Assembly (NCBI GenBank): GCA_902490585.1
Contig: CABUEI010000001.1
Span: forward strand, 139,463-203,462
DNA: 64,000 nt
Reading direction: 5' to 3'
Source of the DNA: an uncultured Oscillospiraceae bacterium
GTDB lineage: Bacteria; Bacillota; Clostridia; Oscillospirales; Ruminococcaceae
Shown here: positions 26,388 to 35,806 of the stretch, in pieces
Position numbering within the stretch: the stretch's first letter is position 1
Layout of the letters: each line of letters opens with the position of its first letter
The notes under the pieces: model-generated
Databases searched by the model: none
Told to the model about the DNA's origin: nothing
The model's input: the letters and a program-made list of their open reading frames with translations, nothing else
Made by a program: the position numbers and the translations under genes

Positions 26388-28121
26388 ATGTCTGAATTAA
26401 TGTTAGGTAATCAGGCGGTTGCAAGAGGTCTTTATGAGGCAGGAGTAAGCGTTGTATCAAGTTACCCCGGCACACCCAGTACCGAAATAACCGAATTTTC
26501 GTCCAAGTATCCCGAGGACGAAATGTATTGCGAATGGGCACCCAATGAGAAGGTAGCCTGTGAAGTTGCCATAGGTGCAAGCATGGCAGGTGCAAGAAGC
26601 TTCTGCGCTATGAAGCACGTTGGTCTTAATGTAGCGGCTGACCCGTTATTTACAGCAAGCTACACAGGCGTAAACGGCGGTATGGTACTCGCTGTTGCGG
26701 ACGACCCCGGTATGCACAGTTCACAGAACGAGCAGGACTCACGTCACTACGCTATCGGTGCAAAGGTTCCCATGCTTGAACCCTCTGATTCACAGGAGTG
26801 CAAGGACTACGCAAAGCTCGCTTATGAGATATCGGAAAAGTTCGATACACCCGTAATTTTAAGACTTACAACAAGAGTAAGCCACTCACAGTCGGCTGTA
26901 ACAACAGAGGACAGAATCGAGCGCACTCTCCCCGAATACAAGAAGAACATTGCAAAGAACGTAATGGTTCCCGCAAATGCAATAAAGAAGCACGTTGTTG
27001 TTGAACAGCGTACACTTGACCTTATCGAATATGCCGAAACATCGGGCATAAATACCGTTGAAATGAACAGCGACGAAATCGGTGTTATCACATCGGGTAT
27101 CTGCTATCAGTACGCCAAGGAAGCACTCGGCGACAAGGCAAGCTACTTAAAGCTCGGTATGGTAAATCCTCTTCCCGTAAAGCTCATCAAAGAATTTGCC
27201 GCTAAGGTAAAGGCACTCTATGTTATAGAAGAGCTTGACGATGTTATCGAAACACACTGCCGCAAGAACGGCATTGACGTAAAGGGAAAGGAACTGTTCA
27301 CTCTCCAGGGCGAATACTTCCAGAGTAAAGTAAAGCAGGTAGTACTCGGCGAAAAGGACGAGTGGCAGACGCTTGACGCAGAGATCCCCGTTCGTCCTCC
27401 CGTACTCTGTGCAGGATGTCCTCACAGAGGTGTATTCTACATACTTAAAAAGCTCGGCGTAATGGTAAGCGGTGATATAGGCTGTTATACCCTCGGTGCC
27501 GCCGCTCCTTTAAGTGCAATCGACACTACGGTATGTATGGGTGCAAGTATAAGCGGTCTGCACGGCTTCAACAAGGGCAGAAAGGGCGAATATGAAGGTA
27601 AGGCTGTAGCGGTAATCGGCGACAGCACATTCATGCACAGCGGTATCACAAGCCTTGTTGACATCGCATACAACCGCAGTAATTCTACCGTTATCGTACT
27701 TGACAACAGCATCACAGGTATGACAGGTCACCAGAACAACCCTGCTAACGGCAAGAATATCTACGGCGATCCTGCATCGGCTGTAAACCTTGAGGCTCTC
27801 GCTCATGCGATCGGTATAAACAGCGTTACTGTTGTAAACCCCGGTGATCTTGCCGAAACAGAAAGAGTTATTAAGGAAGAGCTTGCAAAGGCTGAACCGT
27901 CACTCATCATTGCACGCAAGCCCTGCGCACTGCTCAAGACTGTAAAGCACAAGCCTCCGTTCCATATAGACGCTGACAAGTGCAAGAACTGCAAATCCTG
28001 CATGAGAATAGGCTGTCCTGCACTGGTTTCAGGTGACAAGTGCATTACTATCGACAATACCCTGTGCGTAGGCTGCGGACTGTGTGAACAGCTCTGTAAG
28101 TTTGACGCTATCAAGGAATAA
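26388..28121 (+). CDS. iorA: Indolepyruvate ferredoxin oxidoreductase, alpha subunit
   Basis: 577 aa, start 26388 after GAAAGGAAAC; the frame is open further upstream through the leader. Thiamine diphosphate enzyme that oxidatively decarboxylates aryl-2-oxoacids from Trp, Phe and Tyr to acyl-CoA with reduction of ferredoxin. Order: pyrimidine-binding and transketolase-like domains (SSYPGTPSTEI near 22), the TPP site GDSTFMHSG with ITGMTGHQNNP, and a C-terminal 2x[4Fe-4S] ferredoxin domain (CKNCKSCMRIGCP, CVGCGLCEQLC). Co-transcribed with iorB 20 bp downstream. Confidence 0.93.
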   Translation: MSELMLGNQAVARGLYEAGVSVVSSYPGTPSTEITEFSSKYPEDEMYCEWAPNEKVACEVAIGASMAGARSFCAMKHVGLNVAADPLFTASYTGVNGGMVLAVADDPGMHSSQNEQDSRHYAIGAKVPMLEPSDSQECKDYAKLAYEISEKFDTPVILRLTTRVSHSQSAVTTEDRIERTLPEYKKNIAKNVMVPANAIKKHVVVEQRTLDLIEYAETSGINTVEMNSDEIGVITSGICYQYAKEALGDKASYLKLGMVNPLPVKLIKEFAAKVKALYVIEELDDVIETHCRKNGIDVKGKELFTLQGEYFQSKVKQVVLGEKDEWQTLDAEIPVRPPVLCAGCPHRGVFYILKKLGVMVSGDIGCYTLGAAAPLSAIDTTVCMGASISGLHGFNKGRKGEYEGKAVAVIGDSTFMHSGITSLVDIAYNRSNSTVIVLDNSITGMTGHQNNPANGKNIYGDPASAVNLEALAHAIGINSVTVVNPGDLAETERVIKEELAKAEPSLIIARKPCALLKTVKHKPPFHIDADKCKNCKSCMRIGCPALVSGDKCITIDNTLCVGCGLCEQLCKFDAIKE

Positions 28122-28141
28122 GCTCTGAAAGGAATATAGCT

Positions 28142-28717
28142 ATGGAAACAAAATCAATAATGATAGTCGGCGTAGGCGGACAGGGTACACTTCTTGCAAG
28201 CCGTATACTCGGCAGTGTTCTCGGCACGGCAGGCTATGAGGTTAAGGTAAGCGAAGTACACGGAATGTCACAGCGTGGCGGTTCTGTCGTAACATACATA
28301 AGATACGGCGAAAAGGTATACAGCCCCGTTATCGAAAAGGGTCAGGCTGATATGATAGTAAGTTTTGAACAGCTTGAAGCCGCACGTTATGTATCATATC
28401 TCAAAAAAGACGGTACAATAATCACAAACACACAGAAGATAAGTCCTATGCCCGTTATCACGGGTGCGGCTGAATATCCCGACGGCATTATCGACAAGAT
28501 AAAGGCTATGGGTATAAACGTTATCGCAGTTGACGCTCTCTCAGCCGCAGAAAAAGCCGGCAGTGCAAAAGCTGTAAACGTTGTACTTATGGGCGTACTT
28601 TCAAAGGTTCTCCCCGGCATTGAACTTGATGCGTGGAAAAAGGCAGTGGAAAAGTGCGTACCCGCAAAGGTAATCGAGATAAACGAAAAGGCTTTCGACC
28701 TCGGAAGAGAAATGTAA
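28142..28717 (+). CDS. iorB: Indolepyruvate ferredoxin oxidoreductase, beta subunit
   Basis: 191 aa gamma-type 2-oxoacid:acceptor oxidoreductase domain, with VGVGGQGTLLASRILG at the N-terminus and EVHGMSQRGGSVVTYIRYG near 40, as in known IorB. RBS GAAAGGAATA. Partner of IorA. Confidence 0.93.
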   Translation: METKSIMIVGVGGQGTLLASRILGSVLGTAGYEVKVSEVHGMSQRGGSVVTYIRYGEKVYSPVIEKGQADMIVSFEQLEAARYVSYLKKDGTIITNTQKISPMPVITGAAEYPDGIIDKIKAMGINVIAVDALSAAEKAGSAKAVNVVLMGVLSKVLPGIELDAWKKAVEKCVPAKVIEINEKAFDLGREM

Positions 28718-28739
28718 GCCTTAGATAAAGGAGCTTTTC

Positions 28740-29873
28740 TTGAAGATTATTTCCGACTCAACGCCGCTTATTGACGGCTACCGTATGCCTGCGGAATTTT
28801 CATCGCACAGCGGTTGTATAATAATATTCCCCGAACGGTCAGATTCATGGCAGTACGGCGGTGTAAAAGCAAAGAAAGCGTTCTGCGAGGTTGCCTGTGC
28901 CATTGCAAAAAGCGAAAAGGTCACCGTTCTCGCCTCATTTGAACAGTATGAAAACGCACGCAGAATGTTACCTCCTCATATCCGTGTTGTTGAAATGTCC
29001 TCGGACGACGCATGGGCAAGAGATGTTTCACCCGAATTTGTCGTAAACGACAAGGGTGATATGCGTGGTGTGGACTGGTATTTCAACGCATGGGGCGGTC
29101 TTGTTGACGGACTTTATTTCCCGTGGGACAAGGATAACAAGATAGCACGCAAGGTCTGCGATATGCTTGATGTAGACGTGTATGACTTCAGCGATTTCGT
29201 GCTTGAAGGCGGAAGTATAAGCTCGGACGGCGAGGGTACAATTCTCACCACCGAGGCGTGTCTGCTCAGTGCGGGAAGAAATCCGCAGATGTCAAAAGCG
29301 GAAATCGAAGAAAATCTCTGCGAGGGACTGGGTGCGAAAAAGGTAATATGGCTTCCCGGCGGAATACTCGGCGATGAAACCAACGAACACGTTGACAATA
29401 TCTGTGTGTTTGCCGCCCCGCACACCGTGCTTTTATCATGGTGCGAGGACGAAACAAGCGAACAGTACAAGATGTGCCGGGCCTGCCTTGACGTGCTTGA
29501 AAACAGCACAGACGCACTCGGCAGAAAGATAGATGTTGTAAAGCTTGCCATGCCAAAACCGATATACATGACCGAAGAAGAGGTAGAGGGACTGGATCTG
29601 TTCGACGGCGAGCCTACAAGAGATACGGTAAGTCCGCTCAGTGCAAGCTATGTAAATCTTTATATCGGTAACAAGGTCGTGGTAATGCCTGCATTCGCCG
29701 GTGAGAATACCGAATATGACCTCAGGGCAAAGCAAGAGGTACAAAAAGTATTCCCCGACCGTGAAATAATACAGATATACGCCCGTGATATACTTATCGG
29801 CGGCGGAAATATACACTGTATAACCCACCAGATACCGTCATTTGTCAGAAAGGAAACTCCCTATGATGAGTAA
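28740..29873 (+). CDS. aguA: Agmatine deiminase
   Basis: 377 aa, TTG start at 28740 behind AAAGGAGC. Hydrolyses agmatine to N-carbamoylputrescine and ammonia. Guanidino-modifying pentein fold with WARDVSPEFVV near 98, LEGGSISSDGEGT near 158, and the catalytic Cys in GGGNIHCITHQIP near the C-terminus. Lies 22 bp after iorB and overlaps aguB by 11 bases, so all four genes may be one transcript. No agmatine antiporter or arginine decarboxylase is in the window. Confidence 0.93.
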   Translation: MKIISDSTPLIDGYRMPAEFSSHSGCIIIFPERSDSWQYGGVKAKKAFCEVACAIAKSEKVTVLASFEQYENARRMLPPHIRVVEMSSDDAWARDVSPEFVVNDKGDMRGVDWYFNAWGGLVDGLYFPWDKDNKIARKVCDMLDVDVYDFSDFVLEGGSISSDGEGTILTTEACLLSAGRNPQMSKAEIEENLCEGLGAKKVIWLPGGILGDETNEHVDNICVFAAPHTVLLSWCEDETSEQYKMCRACLDVLENSTDALGRKIDVVKLAMPKPIYMTEEEVEGLDLFDGEPTRDTVSPLSASYVNLYIGNKVVVMPAFAGENTEYDLRAKQEVQKVFPDREIIQIYARDILIGGGNIHCITHQIPSFVRKETPYDE

Positions 29874-30744
29874 TGTCAAGGTTGCGGCAGTCCAGATGAG
29901 CTGTAGCGACGACCGTGAAGAAAATATAGCAAAGGCAGAGCGTATGGTAAGACAGGCGGCATCGGACGGAGCGAATGTGATACTTCTCCCCGAGCTGTTC
30001 GAGCTTCCGTACTTTTGTCAGGAGAAGAATTACGATTACTATTATCTTGCTGACAAAACCGAAGAAAATCCTGCCGTAAAGCGTTTTATGCAGGTCGCAA
30101 AGGAAACCGGTACGGTTATCCCCGTCAGCTTCTACGAAAAGCACGGAAACGCATTTTTCAATACGATAGCTATGATAGACTGTGACGGCTCACTTATGGG
30201 AATATACCGTAAGAGCCACATTCCCGATGACCATTTCTACCAGGAGAAGTTCTACTTCACACCGGGCGACACGGGCTTTAAGGTGTGGAACACGAAATTC
30301 GGCTGTATCGGTGTAGGTATATGCTGGGATCAGTGGTTCCCCGAAGCAGCACGCTGTATGGCGCTTATGGGTGCGGATATGCTCCTTTACCCCACCGCTA
30401 TCGGCAGTGAGCCTATACTGGAGTGCGACTCGATGCCGCACTGGAGAAGAGCTATGCAGGGTCACTCAGCCGCAAACTTAGTGCCTGTAATTGCCGCTAA
30501 CAGAATAGGTACGGAGTATGTTCACCCCACTCCCGAAAATCAAAATCAGGATTCATCGCTGACGTTCTACGGCTCATCGTTTATCACCGACGCTACCGGT
30601 GCAATAGTTGCCGAGGCTGACAGAACGGACGAGGCGGTTATCACTGCGGTTATCGACCACGAGCAGAACCGTGACCTGCGTCAGAGCTGGGGCGTGTTCC
30701 GTGACCGCCGACCCGAGTTGTACGGAAAGATTATGGAACATTGA
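29863..30744 (+). CDS. aguB: N-carbamoylputrescine amidase
   Basis: 293 aa from ATG 29863 (MMSNVKVAAVQMSC), 9 nt behind GAAAGG; a TTG further upstream is less likely. Nitrilase superfamily with the Glu-Lys-Cys triad in LLPELFELPYF, YRKSHIPDD and VGICWDQWFPE. Converts N-carbamoylputrescine to putrescine, CO2 and ammonia, completing agmatine breakdown with AguA. Confidence 0.93.
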   Translation: MMSNVKVAAVQMSCSDDREENIAKAERMVRQAASDGANVILLPELFELPYFCQEKNYDYYYLADKTEENPAVKRFMQVAKETGTVIPVSFYEKHGNAFFNTIAMIDCDGSLMGIYRKSHIPDDHFYQEKFYFTPGDTGFKVWNTKFGCIGVGICWDQWFPEAARCMALMGADMLLYPTAIGSEPILECDSMPHWRRAMQGHSAANLVPVIAANRIGTEYVHPTPENQNQDSSLTFYGSSFITDATGAIVAEADRTDEAVITAVIDHEQNRDLRQSWGVFRDRRPELYGKIMEH

Positions 30745-30758
30745 CAGAAGATCTTTTC

Positions 30759-30787
30759 TTGACAACCCCCGACCGTTATGCTAAAAT
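30759..30787 (+). promoter_or_regulatory. Promoter of pnuC
   Basis: TTGACA (30759-30764), 17-bp spacer, TAAAAT (30782-30787), 121 bp upstream of the pnuC start. Confidence 0.65.
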
Positions 30788-30811
30788 AACAATACAAACA
30801 ATACAATAATT

Positions 30812-30886
30812 CTGCCACCGGGTAGAGATGCGAAAGCACCGTAGTACATCGTTAGGTCTTTGAAGATGTACCTGCGGTGCTTTTTC
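30812..30886 (+). promoter_or_regulatory. Leader of pnuC with terminator and alternative pairing (riboswitch or attenuator candidate)
   Basis: A terminator-like stem GCACCG (30836-30841)/CGGTGC (30875-30880), with an inner TACATC (30845-30850)/GATGTA (30865-30870), is followed by TTTTT and lies wholly upstream of the gene. An earlier CACCG copy (30816-30820) can pair with the same CGGTG and so act as antiterminator. pnuC genes in Firmicutes can be controlled by NAD-responsive riboswitches (NAD+-II class), but I cannot match this leader to that consensus by eye. Confidence 0.5.
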
Positions 30887-30907
30887 GGTAAATATACGGA
30901 GGATACA

Positions 30908-31606
30908 ATGCTCAGAAAACTGAACAACTACTTCACAACCTTTGAAAAAATACTATGGATAGGCTCGTTAGTGCTGATAACAGGCTCTGCCGTTATGTTC
31001 GGCAAGGACGGGATACTGTCCGTCATAGCGTCGCTTATCGGTGCTACCTCGCTTTTGCTCAATGCCAAAGGCAACCCCATAGGACAGGCTCTCGGCGTGA
31101 TTTTCAGCATACTCTATGCGATAATCTCCTTCTCCTTTGCCTATTACGGCGAGATGATAACCTATCTCGGACTCACAGGACCTATGGCGCTTGCCGCTTT
31201 TATAAGCTGGATAAGAAATCCGTTTGCAAAGGGCAAGGCTGAGGTAAAGGTAAATCATATCCACAGGGGCGAGGTTCTCTTTATGTTCATACTCACCGCC
31301 GTTGTCACCGTAGTTTTCTACTTCGTACTCGACTTTTTCAACACGGCAAATCTTATTCCGAGTACCGTTTCCGTCACAACGAGCTTCCTCGCCGTATATC
31401 TCACATTCCGCCGCAACCGTTTCTTCGCTGTCGCCTATGCCGCAAATGATATAGTGCTTATAATCCTGTGGTCGCTCGCCGCCTTGACCGATATAAGCTA
31501 TATCTCGGTCGTAGTCTGCTTTGTGATTTTCTTTGTAAATGACATATACGGCTTTGTAAGCTGGAGCGCAATGCGGAAAAGACAGGCGGCTGAAATTCAG
31601 CCGTGA
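30908..31606 (+). CDS. pnuC: Nicotinamide riboside transporter PnuC
   Basis: 232 aa, start 30908 behind ACGGAGGATAC (upstream in-frame ATG at 30860 lies inside the leader hairpin). About seven membrane segments; GNPIGQALGVIFSILYAIISF, FAYYGEMITYLGLTGPMA and NDIVLIILW fit the PnuC family. Facilitates uptake of a vitamin B3 ribosyl precursor, trapped by phosphorylation inside. Single gene under the leader described above. Confidence 0.88.
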   Translation: MLRKLNNYFTTFEKILWIGSLVLITGSAVMFGKDGILSVIASLIGATSLLLNAKGNPIGQALGVIFSILYAIISFSFAYYGEMITYLGLTGPMALAAFISWIRNPFAKGKAEVKVNHIHRGEVLFMFILTAVVTVVFYFVLDFFNTANLIPSTVSVTTSFLAVYLTFRRNRFFAVAYAANDIVLIILWSLAALTDISYISVVVCFVIFFVNDIYGFVSWSAMRKRQAAEIQP

Positions 31607-31617
31607 ATATAAGGCAT

Positions 31618-31655
31618 AAAAAAATGACGTTATCGACAAGATAGCGTCATTTTTA
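31618..31655 (+). terminator. Terminator between pnuC and the TfoX-like gene
   Basis: AAAATGACGTTATC (31621-31634) pairs with GATAGCGTCATTTTT. A-rich and T-rich flanks make it usable in both directions. Confidence 0.75.
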
Positions 31656-31717
31656 ATATACAGTTTTTCGGTATTCAAAGCTCCGTCCGCATATATTCAC
31701 GGCAGGCAAGGCCCGGT

Positions 31718-32032
31718 TTATTTCTTCTTGACTTTATTTTTCGGCACAGGCGTTATCCGTTCGAGAATTTCGACCGCCTTTGCCGTAAGCTCCCTGTCCT
31801 CTATGTCAAGTATATAATGCTTCTTTGCACTGTCATACGGCACACCGCACTCAGCGCCCGACATAAGTTCTTCGATTTCGGGAAGCTTTTTAACATATAC
31901 CGTGTTATCGCAGACGAGCAGGACAGGCTTATCATTGACATAAACCATATACTCGCCGAACATCTTTTTATACCGCACGTTTTCGATACCGACAAGCTGT
32001 TCGCAGACAAATTCTATGTTGCCATTTCTCAG
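31718..32032 (-). CDS. TfoX N-terminal domain protein with a disturbed start
   Basis: About 100 aa. The TfoX_N fold is recognisable by VRYKKMFGEYMVYVNDKPVLL and TVYVKKLPE, followed by a Lys-rich tail. No normal start codon is in frame at the right place. An ATG at 32025, 7 nt behind AGGAG, would be the expected start but reads only Met-Ala-Thr-stop; a one-base change between it and the GAATTTGTC codons would restore the frame. The coordinate given uses an in-frame CTG at 32032. The gene overlaps the antiporter stop by a few bases. Function of stand-alone TfoX_N proteins is unclear. Confidence 0.6.
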   Translation of the reverse strand: MRNGNIEFVCEQLVGIENVRYKKMFGEYMVYVNDKPVLLVCDNTVYVKKLPEIEELMSGAECGVPYDSAKKHYILDIEDRELTAKAVEILERITPVPKNKVKKK

Positions 32033-33669
32033 CTCCTGCTTTCTTTTCTCTTTACAAAATATCTTATTGCAAACAGCACCGCCAACATAAGTGCTACCGA
32101 GAAGCCGAGTACAACGAACACATTCTGTACAAAGCCTGACAGCAGATAGCCTACAATGCATACTGCCGCAACGGTCAGTGCATAAGGGAGCTGTGTTGAA
32201 ACGTGGTTTACATGGTCACACTGTGCGCCTGTTGATGCCATTATAGTGGTATCGGATATAGGCGAACAATGGTCGCCGCACACCGCACCTGCAAGGCACG
32301 CTGAAATGCAGATAATAACCATTGACGGAATTTCACCCGTCTGCGCAATGTTTGCAAGCTCGGGCTCGAACACGCTAGTAACGATCGGGATAAGTATGCC
32401 GAATGTTCCCCACGATGTTCCTGTGGCAAATGCAAGTCCTATGGCAACTACAAACAGAATTACGGGCAGAAGTACGCTCAGTGCGGTTGCACTCTGTACA
32501 ACTCCGGAAACAAACTTGCCTGCTTCAAGGTGGTTTGTCATCGTTTTAAGCGTCCATGCAAAAGTCAGTATAAGTATCGCAGGCACCATCTGCTTGAATC
32601 CTGCGGCGATAGAATCCATACATTCGTTGAATTTCAGCACACGGCGGAGCATATAATATGCGATTATAACTATCAGCGCCGAGATAGAGCCGAGCGACAG
32701 ACCGTAAGCCGCATCGCAGTTTGCAAATGCCGTCACAAAATCCGTACCCGAGAAAAATCCGCCGGTATAAATCATACCCACAACGCAGAACACGATAAGC
32801 ACAGCAACCGGAAGTATAAGGTCAATAACCCTGCCACGCTCGGTAACCGGCTGTGCGTCCTGCTCATAAGTATTGTTTTTTGTTGTGAAAATATCACCGT
32901 TCTTTGCGTTATCCTCGTGTATTTTCATCGGTCCGTAATCCGTATCGCTCACCGATATGAATATTACCATAAGTATCGTTAAAAATGCGTACAGATTATA
33001 CGGGATAGTGTTTATGAACAGTGATATTCCGTTTACGCCCTCGACCGTACCGCTTACCGCCGCCGCCCACGATGAGATAGGTGCGATAATGCAGATAGGT
33101 GCGGCTGTCGAATCTATAAGATAAGCGAGCTTTGAACGTGATATGTTGTGCTTGTCGGTTATCGGCCTCATTACCGAGCCTACAGTCAGACAGTTGAAAT
33201 AATCGTCTACGAATATCAGCACACCGAGGAAAAACGTTGACAGTGCAACTCCCCGTCTGCCCTTGATATGAGCCGCCGCCCATTCGCCGTAGGCACGGCT
33301 GCCGCCTGCCTTGTTCATCAGTACGACGATTATTCCCAGTACAACAAGGAACACCAGTATTCCGACATTGTATGCGTTTGAAAGATTTGTTATAAGTCCG
33401 TCCTGCACGACCGCCTTGAACGTTCCCTCAAATCCCGTTCCCGATGCCGCCGCATAGATTATTCCGCCCGACAGTATTCCGACAAACAGCGAGGAATACA
33501 CTTCCTTTGTGATAAGCGCAAGCCCTATCGCTATTATCGGTGGGAACAGCGACCAGAGCGTCCCCTTGGCTTCGGTTATCGGTGCGGCAATAATACAGCA
33601 TACCGTAAAAGCCACGATCAGCAAAGCAAATACTATCCTGCTGACATGAGAAAATTTCTTCTTTTCCAT
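32029..33669 (-). CDS. NhaC-family Na+/H+ antiporter-like transporter
   Basis: 546 aa with about 12 membrane segments. The family's repeated motif with FVDDYFNCLTVGSVMRPITD near 152 and a late AVCGDHCSPISDTTIMASTG near 445 marks the NhaC ion-transporter superfamily. It probably exchanges Na+ for H+, or an amino acid for cation, as some members do. The central hydrophilic loop (about 240-275) is cytoplasmic. Monocistronic or followed by the TfoX-like gene. Confidence 0.85.
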   Translation of the reverse strand: MEKKKFSHVSRIVFALLIVAFTVCCIIAAPITEAKGTLWSLFPPIIAIGLALITKEVYSSLFVGILSGGIIYAAASGTGFEGTFKAVVQDGLITNLSNAYNVGILVFLVVLGIIVVLMNKAGGSRAYGEWAAAHIKGRRGVALSTFFLGVLIFVDDYFNCLTVGSVMRPITDKHNISRSKLAYLIDSTAAPICIIAPISSWAAAVSGTVEGVNGISLFINTIPYNLYAFLTILMVIFISVSDTDYGPMKIHEDNAKNGDIFTTKNNTYEQDAQPVTERGRVIDLILPVAVLIVFCVVGMIYTGGFFSGTDFVTAFANCDAAYGLSLGSISALIVIIAYYMLRRVLKFNECMDSIAAGFKQMVPAILILTFAWTLKTMTNHLEAGKFVSGVVQSATALSVLLPVILFVVAIGLAFATGTSWGTFGILIPIVTSVFEPELANIAQTGEIPSMVIICISACLAGAVCGDHCSPISDTTIMASTGAQCDHVNHVSTQLPYALTVAAVCIVGYLLSGFVQNVFVVLGFSVALMLAVLFAIRYFVKRKESRS

Positions 33670-33731
33670 TGTTACTTCCTTTTCGCCCGTAAGCCTGTCA
33701 CACGGGCGGATTTACGTTTTAAGATACTTTT

Positions 33732-33760
33732 ATGGTACATTATTTTGACCTTGTTGTCAA
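33732..33760 (-). promoter_or_regulatory. Promoter of the NhaC-type gene
   Basis: Minus strand TTGACA (33760-33755), 17-bp spacer, TACCAT (33737-33732), 63 bp upstream of the start. Confidence 0.5.
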
Positions 33761-33835
33761 GCGTTTACAGCATAAAACCGCTGTAAATCTGTGTGTGTAA
33801 ATCTTTGTAAAAAACAAATCGGATAACCTACAATT

Positions 33836-34855
33836 TTATAATCGGTTTTTCTTATTACCGTCTTTCCTTATGATATGATCCTCTTTGACAAACAGCTTTA
33901 TAAGTCGGGGGTATCTGTCCGCATTGCTCATTATATAAGTTGATGCAGCAACATACAATATCGCAAAAACAAAGTAAACTCCCGATAAAACGAATAAGGT
34001 CTTGCGGTTTTCGTCGTTTACACTGTTTACATCGTCAAGCGAAACATAACAGGTGTTGCCGCAGGAAAACAGGCGTATATCGGTTTCTTCGTCGTTTTCT
34101 TTATCAATGTAACCTATCTCAAATTCCCTGTTCTTTGATATGTTTATCTCAATATCTTTATATTCCTGCGAATTATCTTCTATAAATCCGGTTGCAAACG
34201 TCCGCTTCTCACCGGCTGTATCCGATACCGTAATTATAAATCTGCCACTGTTATCGCTTTTGTCAAAGTGATATTCCGTAATTCTTCCCGTATATATTGT
34301 TATTTCATCGGGCATTATATCTGGGGTTGCAAACAACGCAACAACGAGCGAAAATACAGGTGCCGCCATAACAATAATATCAACAAGAATAAACCCTCCG
34401 GGGTTGCGGATATTACCACGGAACAGCTTTGATTTTTCAGAGTTTATGACCTCGGCATTTTCCGAACGCTGTATCAGTTCCTTTGCAAAGCCGTCAACAT
34501 TGAAAGCATTTTCATCTATCAATATAAGCCTTTTACCGACAGTGATAATCAGATTTCCGCCGTAACGTATTTTCTTCACTTGTGAATATTCATACCTGTG
34601 TGTTATCCTCAGCATATCCCGATAAGTAAAGTCCTTATCGGTGTAATCTACCCTCTGGTTTACAGTAAGGACAAGTATAACGCCAAGCACGACAAATACA
34701 CCGAATACGATACAGGTAGCCATACCTGCACCGCTTATTGCCGCAGCTACCGTCACAACGCCGGAAAAAAGTGCGCATACAAGCCCGATAACCGCTATCT
34801 CTCTGCTGTTTATTACCATCCTGTAATCTATTTTGTTTTTTGATTTATCTTTCAT
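33836..34855 (-). CDS. Hypothetical membrane protein with PH-like segment
   Basis: 339 aa. Four predicted membrane segments: two near residues 20-65, one near 155-175 and one near 290-310. Between the first and second pair, residues about 70-140 (VDYTDKDFTYRDMLRITHRYEYSQVKK-like) look like a small bacterial PH-type beta domain, and residues 180-280 form a charged outer or inner beta-rich domain. I do not recognise the family. It shares an almost identical promoter region with the GNAT gene upstream (35087-35126 versus 35807-35846). Confidence 0.65.
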   Translation of the reverse strand: MKDKSKNKIDYRMVINSREIAVIGLVCALFSGVVTVAAAISGAGMATCIVFGVFVVLGVILVLTVNQRVDYTDKDFTYRDMLRITHRYEYSQVKKIRYGGNLIITVGKRLILIDENAFNVDGFAKELIQRSENAEVINSEKSKLFRGNIRNPGGFILVDIIVMAAPVFSLVVALFATPDIMPDEITIYTGRITEYHFDKSDNSGRFIITVSDTAGEKRTFATGFIEDNSQEYKDIEINISKNREFEIGYIDKENDEETDIRLFSCGNTCYVSLDDVNSVNDENRKTLFVLSGVYFVFAILYVAASTYIMSNADRYPRLIKLFVKEDHIIRKDGNKKNRL

Positions 34856-35086
34856 TGTTTCCTCTTATGAGTACATCTCTGCATTATCATCGTTCATTAT
34901 ATGATCTGTTTTTCATACGCAATACGGAGTGAACCGTCAGCAACATAAATGATACCGCATTTTGCAAATCCGTTTTTCTCAATAAGATGCCTCGTTTCTT
35001 GTTATCCTTATGCGTATCTATCGCACAAGAGTTATTGTCAGCCGAGACATCTGTTTTCTCCTTGCCGTTTATTCTTATATGAATTT

Positions 35087-35126
35087 ATTATAATCGATTT
35101 AACTTCTTCGGTCAACCAAAAATTCC
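35087..35126 (-). promoter_or_regulatory. Promoter with conserved upstream box, copy 1 (hypothetical membrane protein)
   Basis: Minus strand TTGACC (35115-35110), 17-bp spacer, TATAAT (35092-35087), preceded by GGAATTTTTGG. The same box and promoter occur exactly 720 bp away at 35807-35846. Confidence 0.7.
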
Positions 35127-35167
35127 ACCCCGATAACCCGGGACGGAAAAAATCTGTATTCAATATG

Positions 35168-35764
35168 CTATCCGAACCCGTCAATCTTCCCTGTACTCCA
35201 TAGTATACAGATACTGCCGGATTTCAGTTGCTTTTTAGCGGTATTCTTCATTCCGCACTTAGTGTATTTAGCTACCTTAAGCTCAGTGTCGGTATCAAGT
35301 ACGCAGGGTATACCCTCCCTTGCCGCTTCGGAAAACGGGTGTTCCAGTATCTTTTTCATATACCCTTTTCCCTGATATTCACGCAGAACGACTACCATAG
35401 AAACAGCAACATAGTCCTTTTCCTTTTTGTAAACTTTAGCATAAAGTTCTTCGCTTGAGCCTGCAACAGTTCTCACACTGCGAAATGACATCTCCCTTAG
35501 CATTCTCCCAACCATATGTAACGCAGGCTTCAGCTTTATTTTAGTGCTTTTGCGCCAATACGCAAGAAACCCCTCGTGACTGTCGGACGTAGTGTACAAA
35601 ACCCCCGAATTGTAGAAATACTCCGTCATTATCTCAAACGCCTTTATAATATCCTCACGGGGCGCAGTTGTGGCAATACCGTCGCCCTCTGCGGCGAAGG
35701 CTTCTCCGATAAGCGTTCCGTAATGCGCCAGCTCTTCCTTTGTCATATTGCTTACTTTCTGCAT
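35168..35764 (-). CDS. GNAT family N-acetyltransferase
   Basis: 198 aa. N-terminal part with a helical MTKEELAHYGTLIGEAF opening; the acetyl-CoA binding motif A is VSMVVVLREYQGKGYMKKIL near 120-139. Substrate unknown. Monocistronic from the promoter at 35807-35835. Confidence 0.8.
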   Translation of the reverse strand: MQKVSNMTKEELAHYGTLIGEAFAAEGDGIATTAPREDIIKAFEIMTEYFYNSGVLYTTSDSHEGFLAYWRKSTKIKLKPALHMVGRMLREMSFRSVRTVAGSSEELYAKVYKKEKDYVAVSMVVVLREYQGKGYMKKILEHPFSEAAREGIPCVLDTDTELKVAKYTKCGMKNTAKKQLKSGSICILWSTGKIDGFG

Positions 35765-35806
35765 GGTTTTTCCGCTCCTGTTTTAATGTTAGTTATTGCT
35801 AATTAT

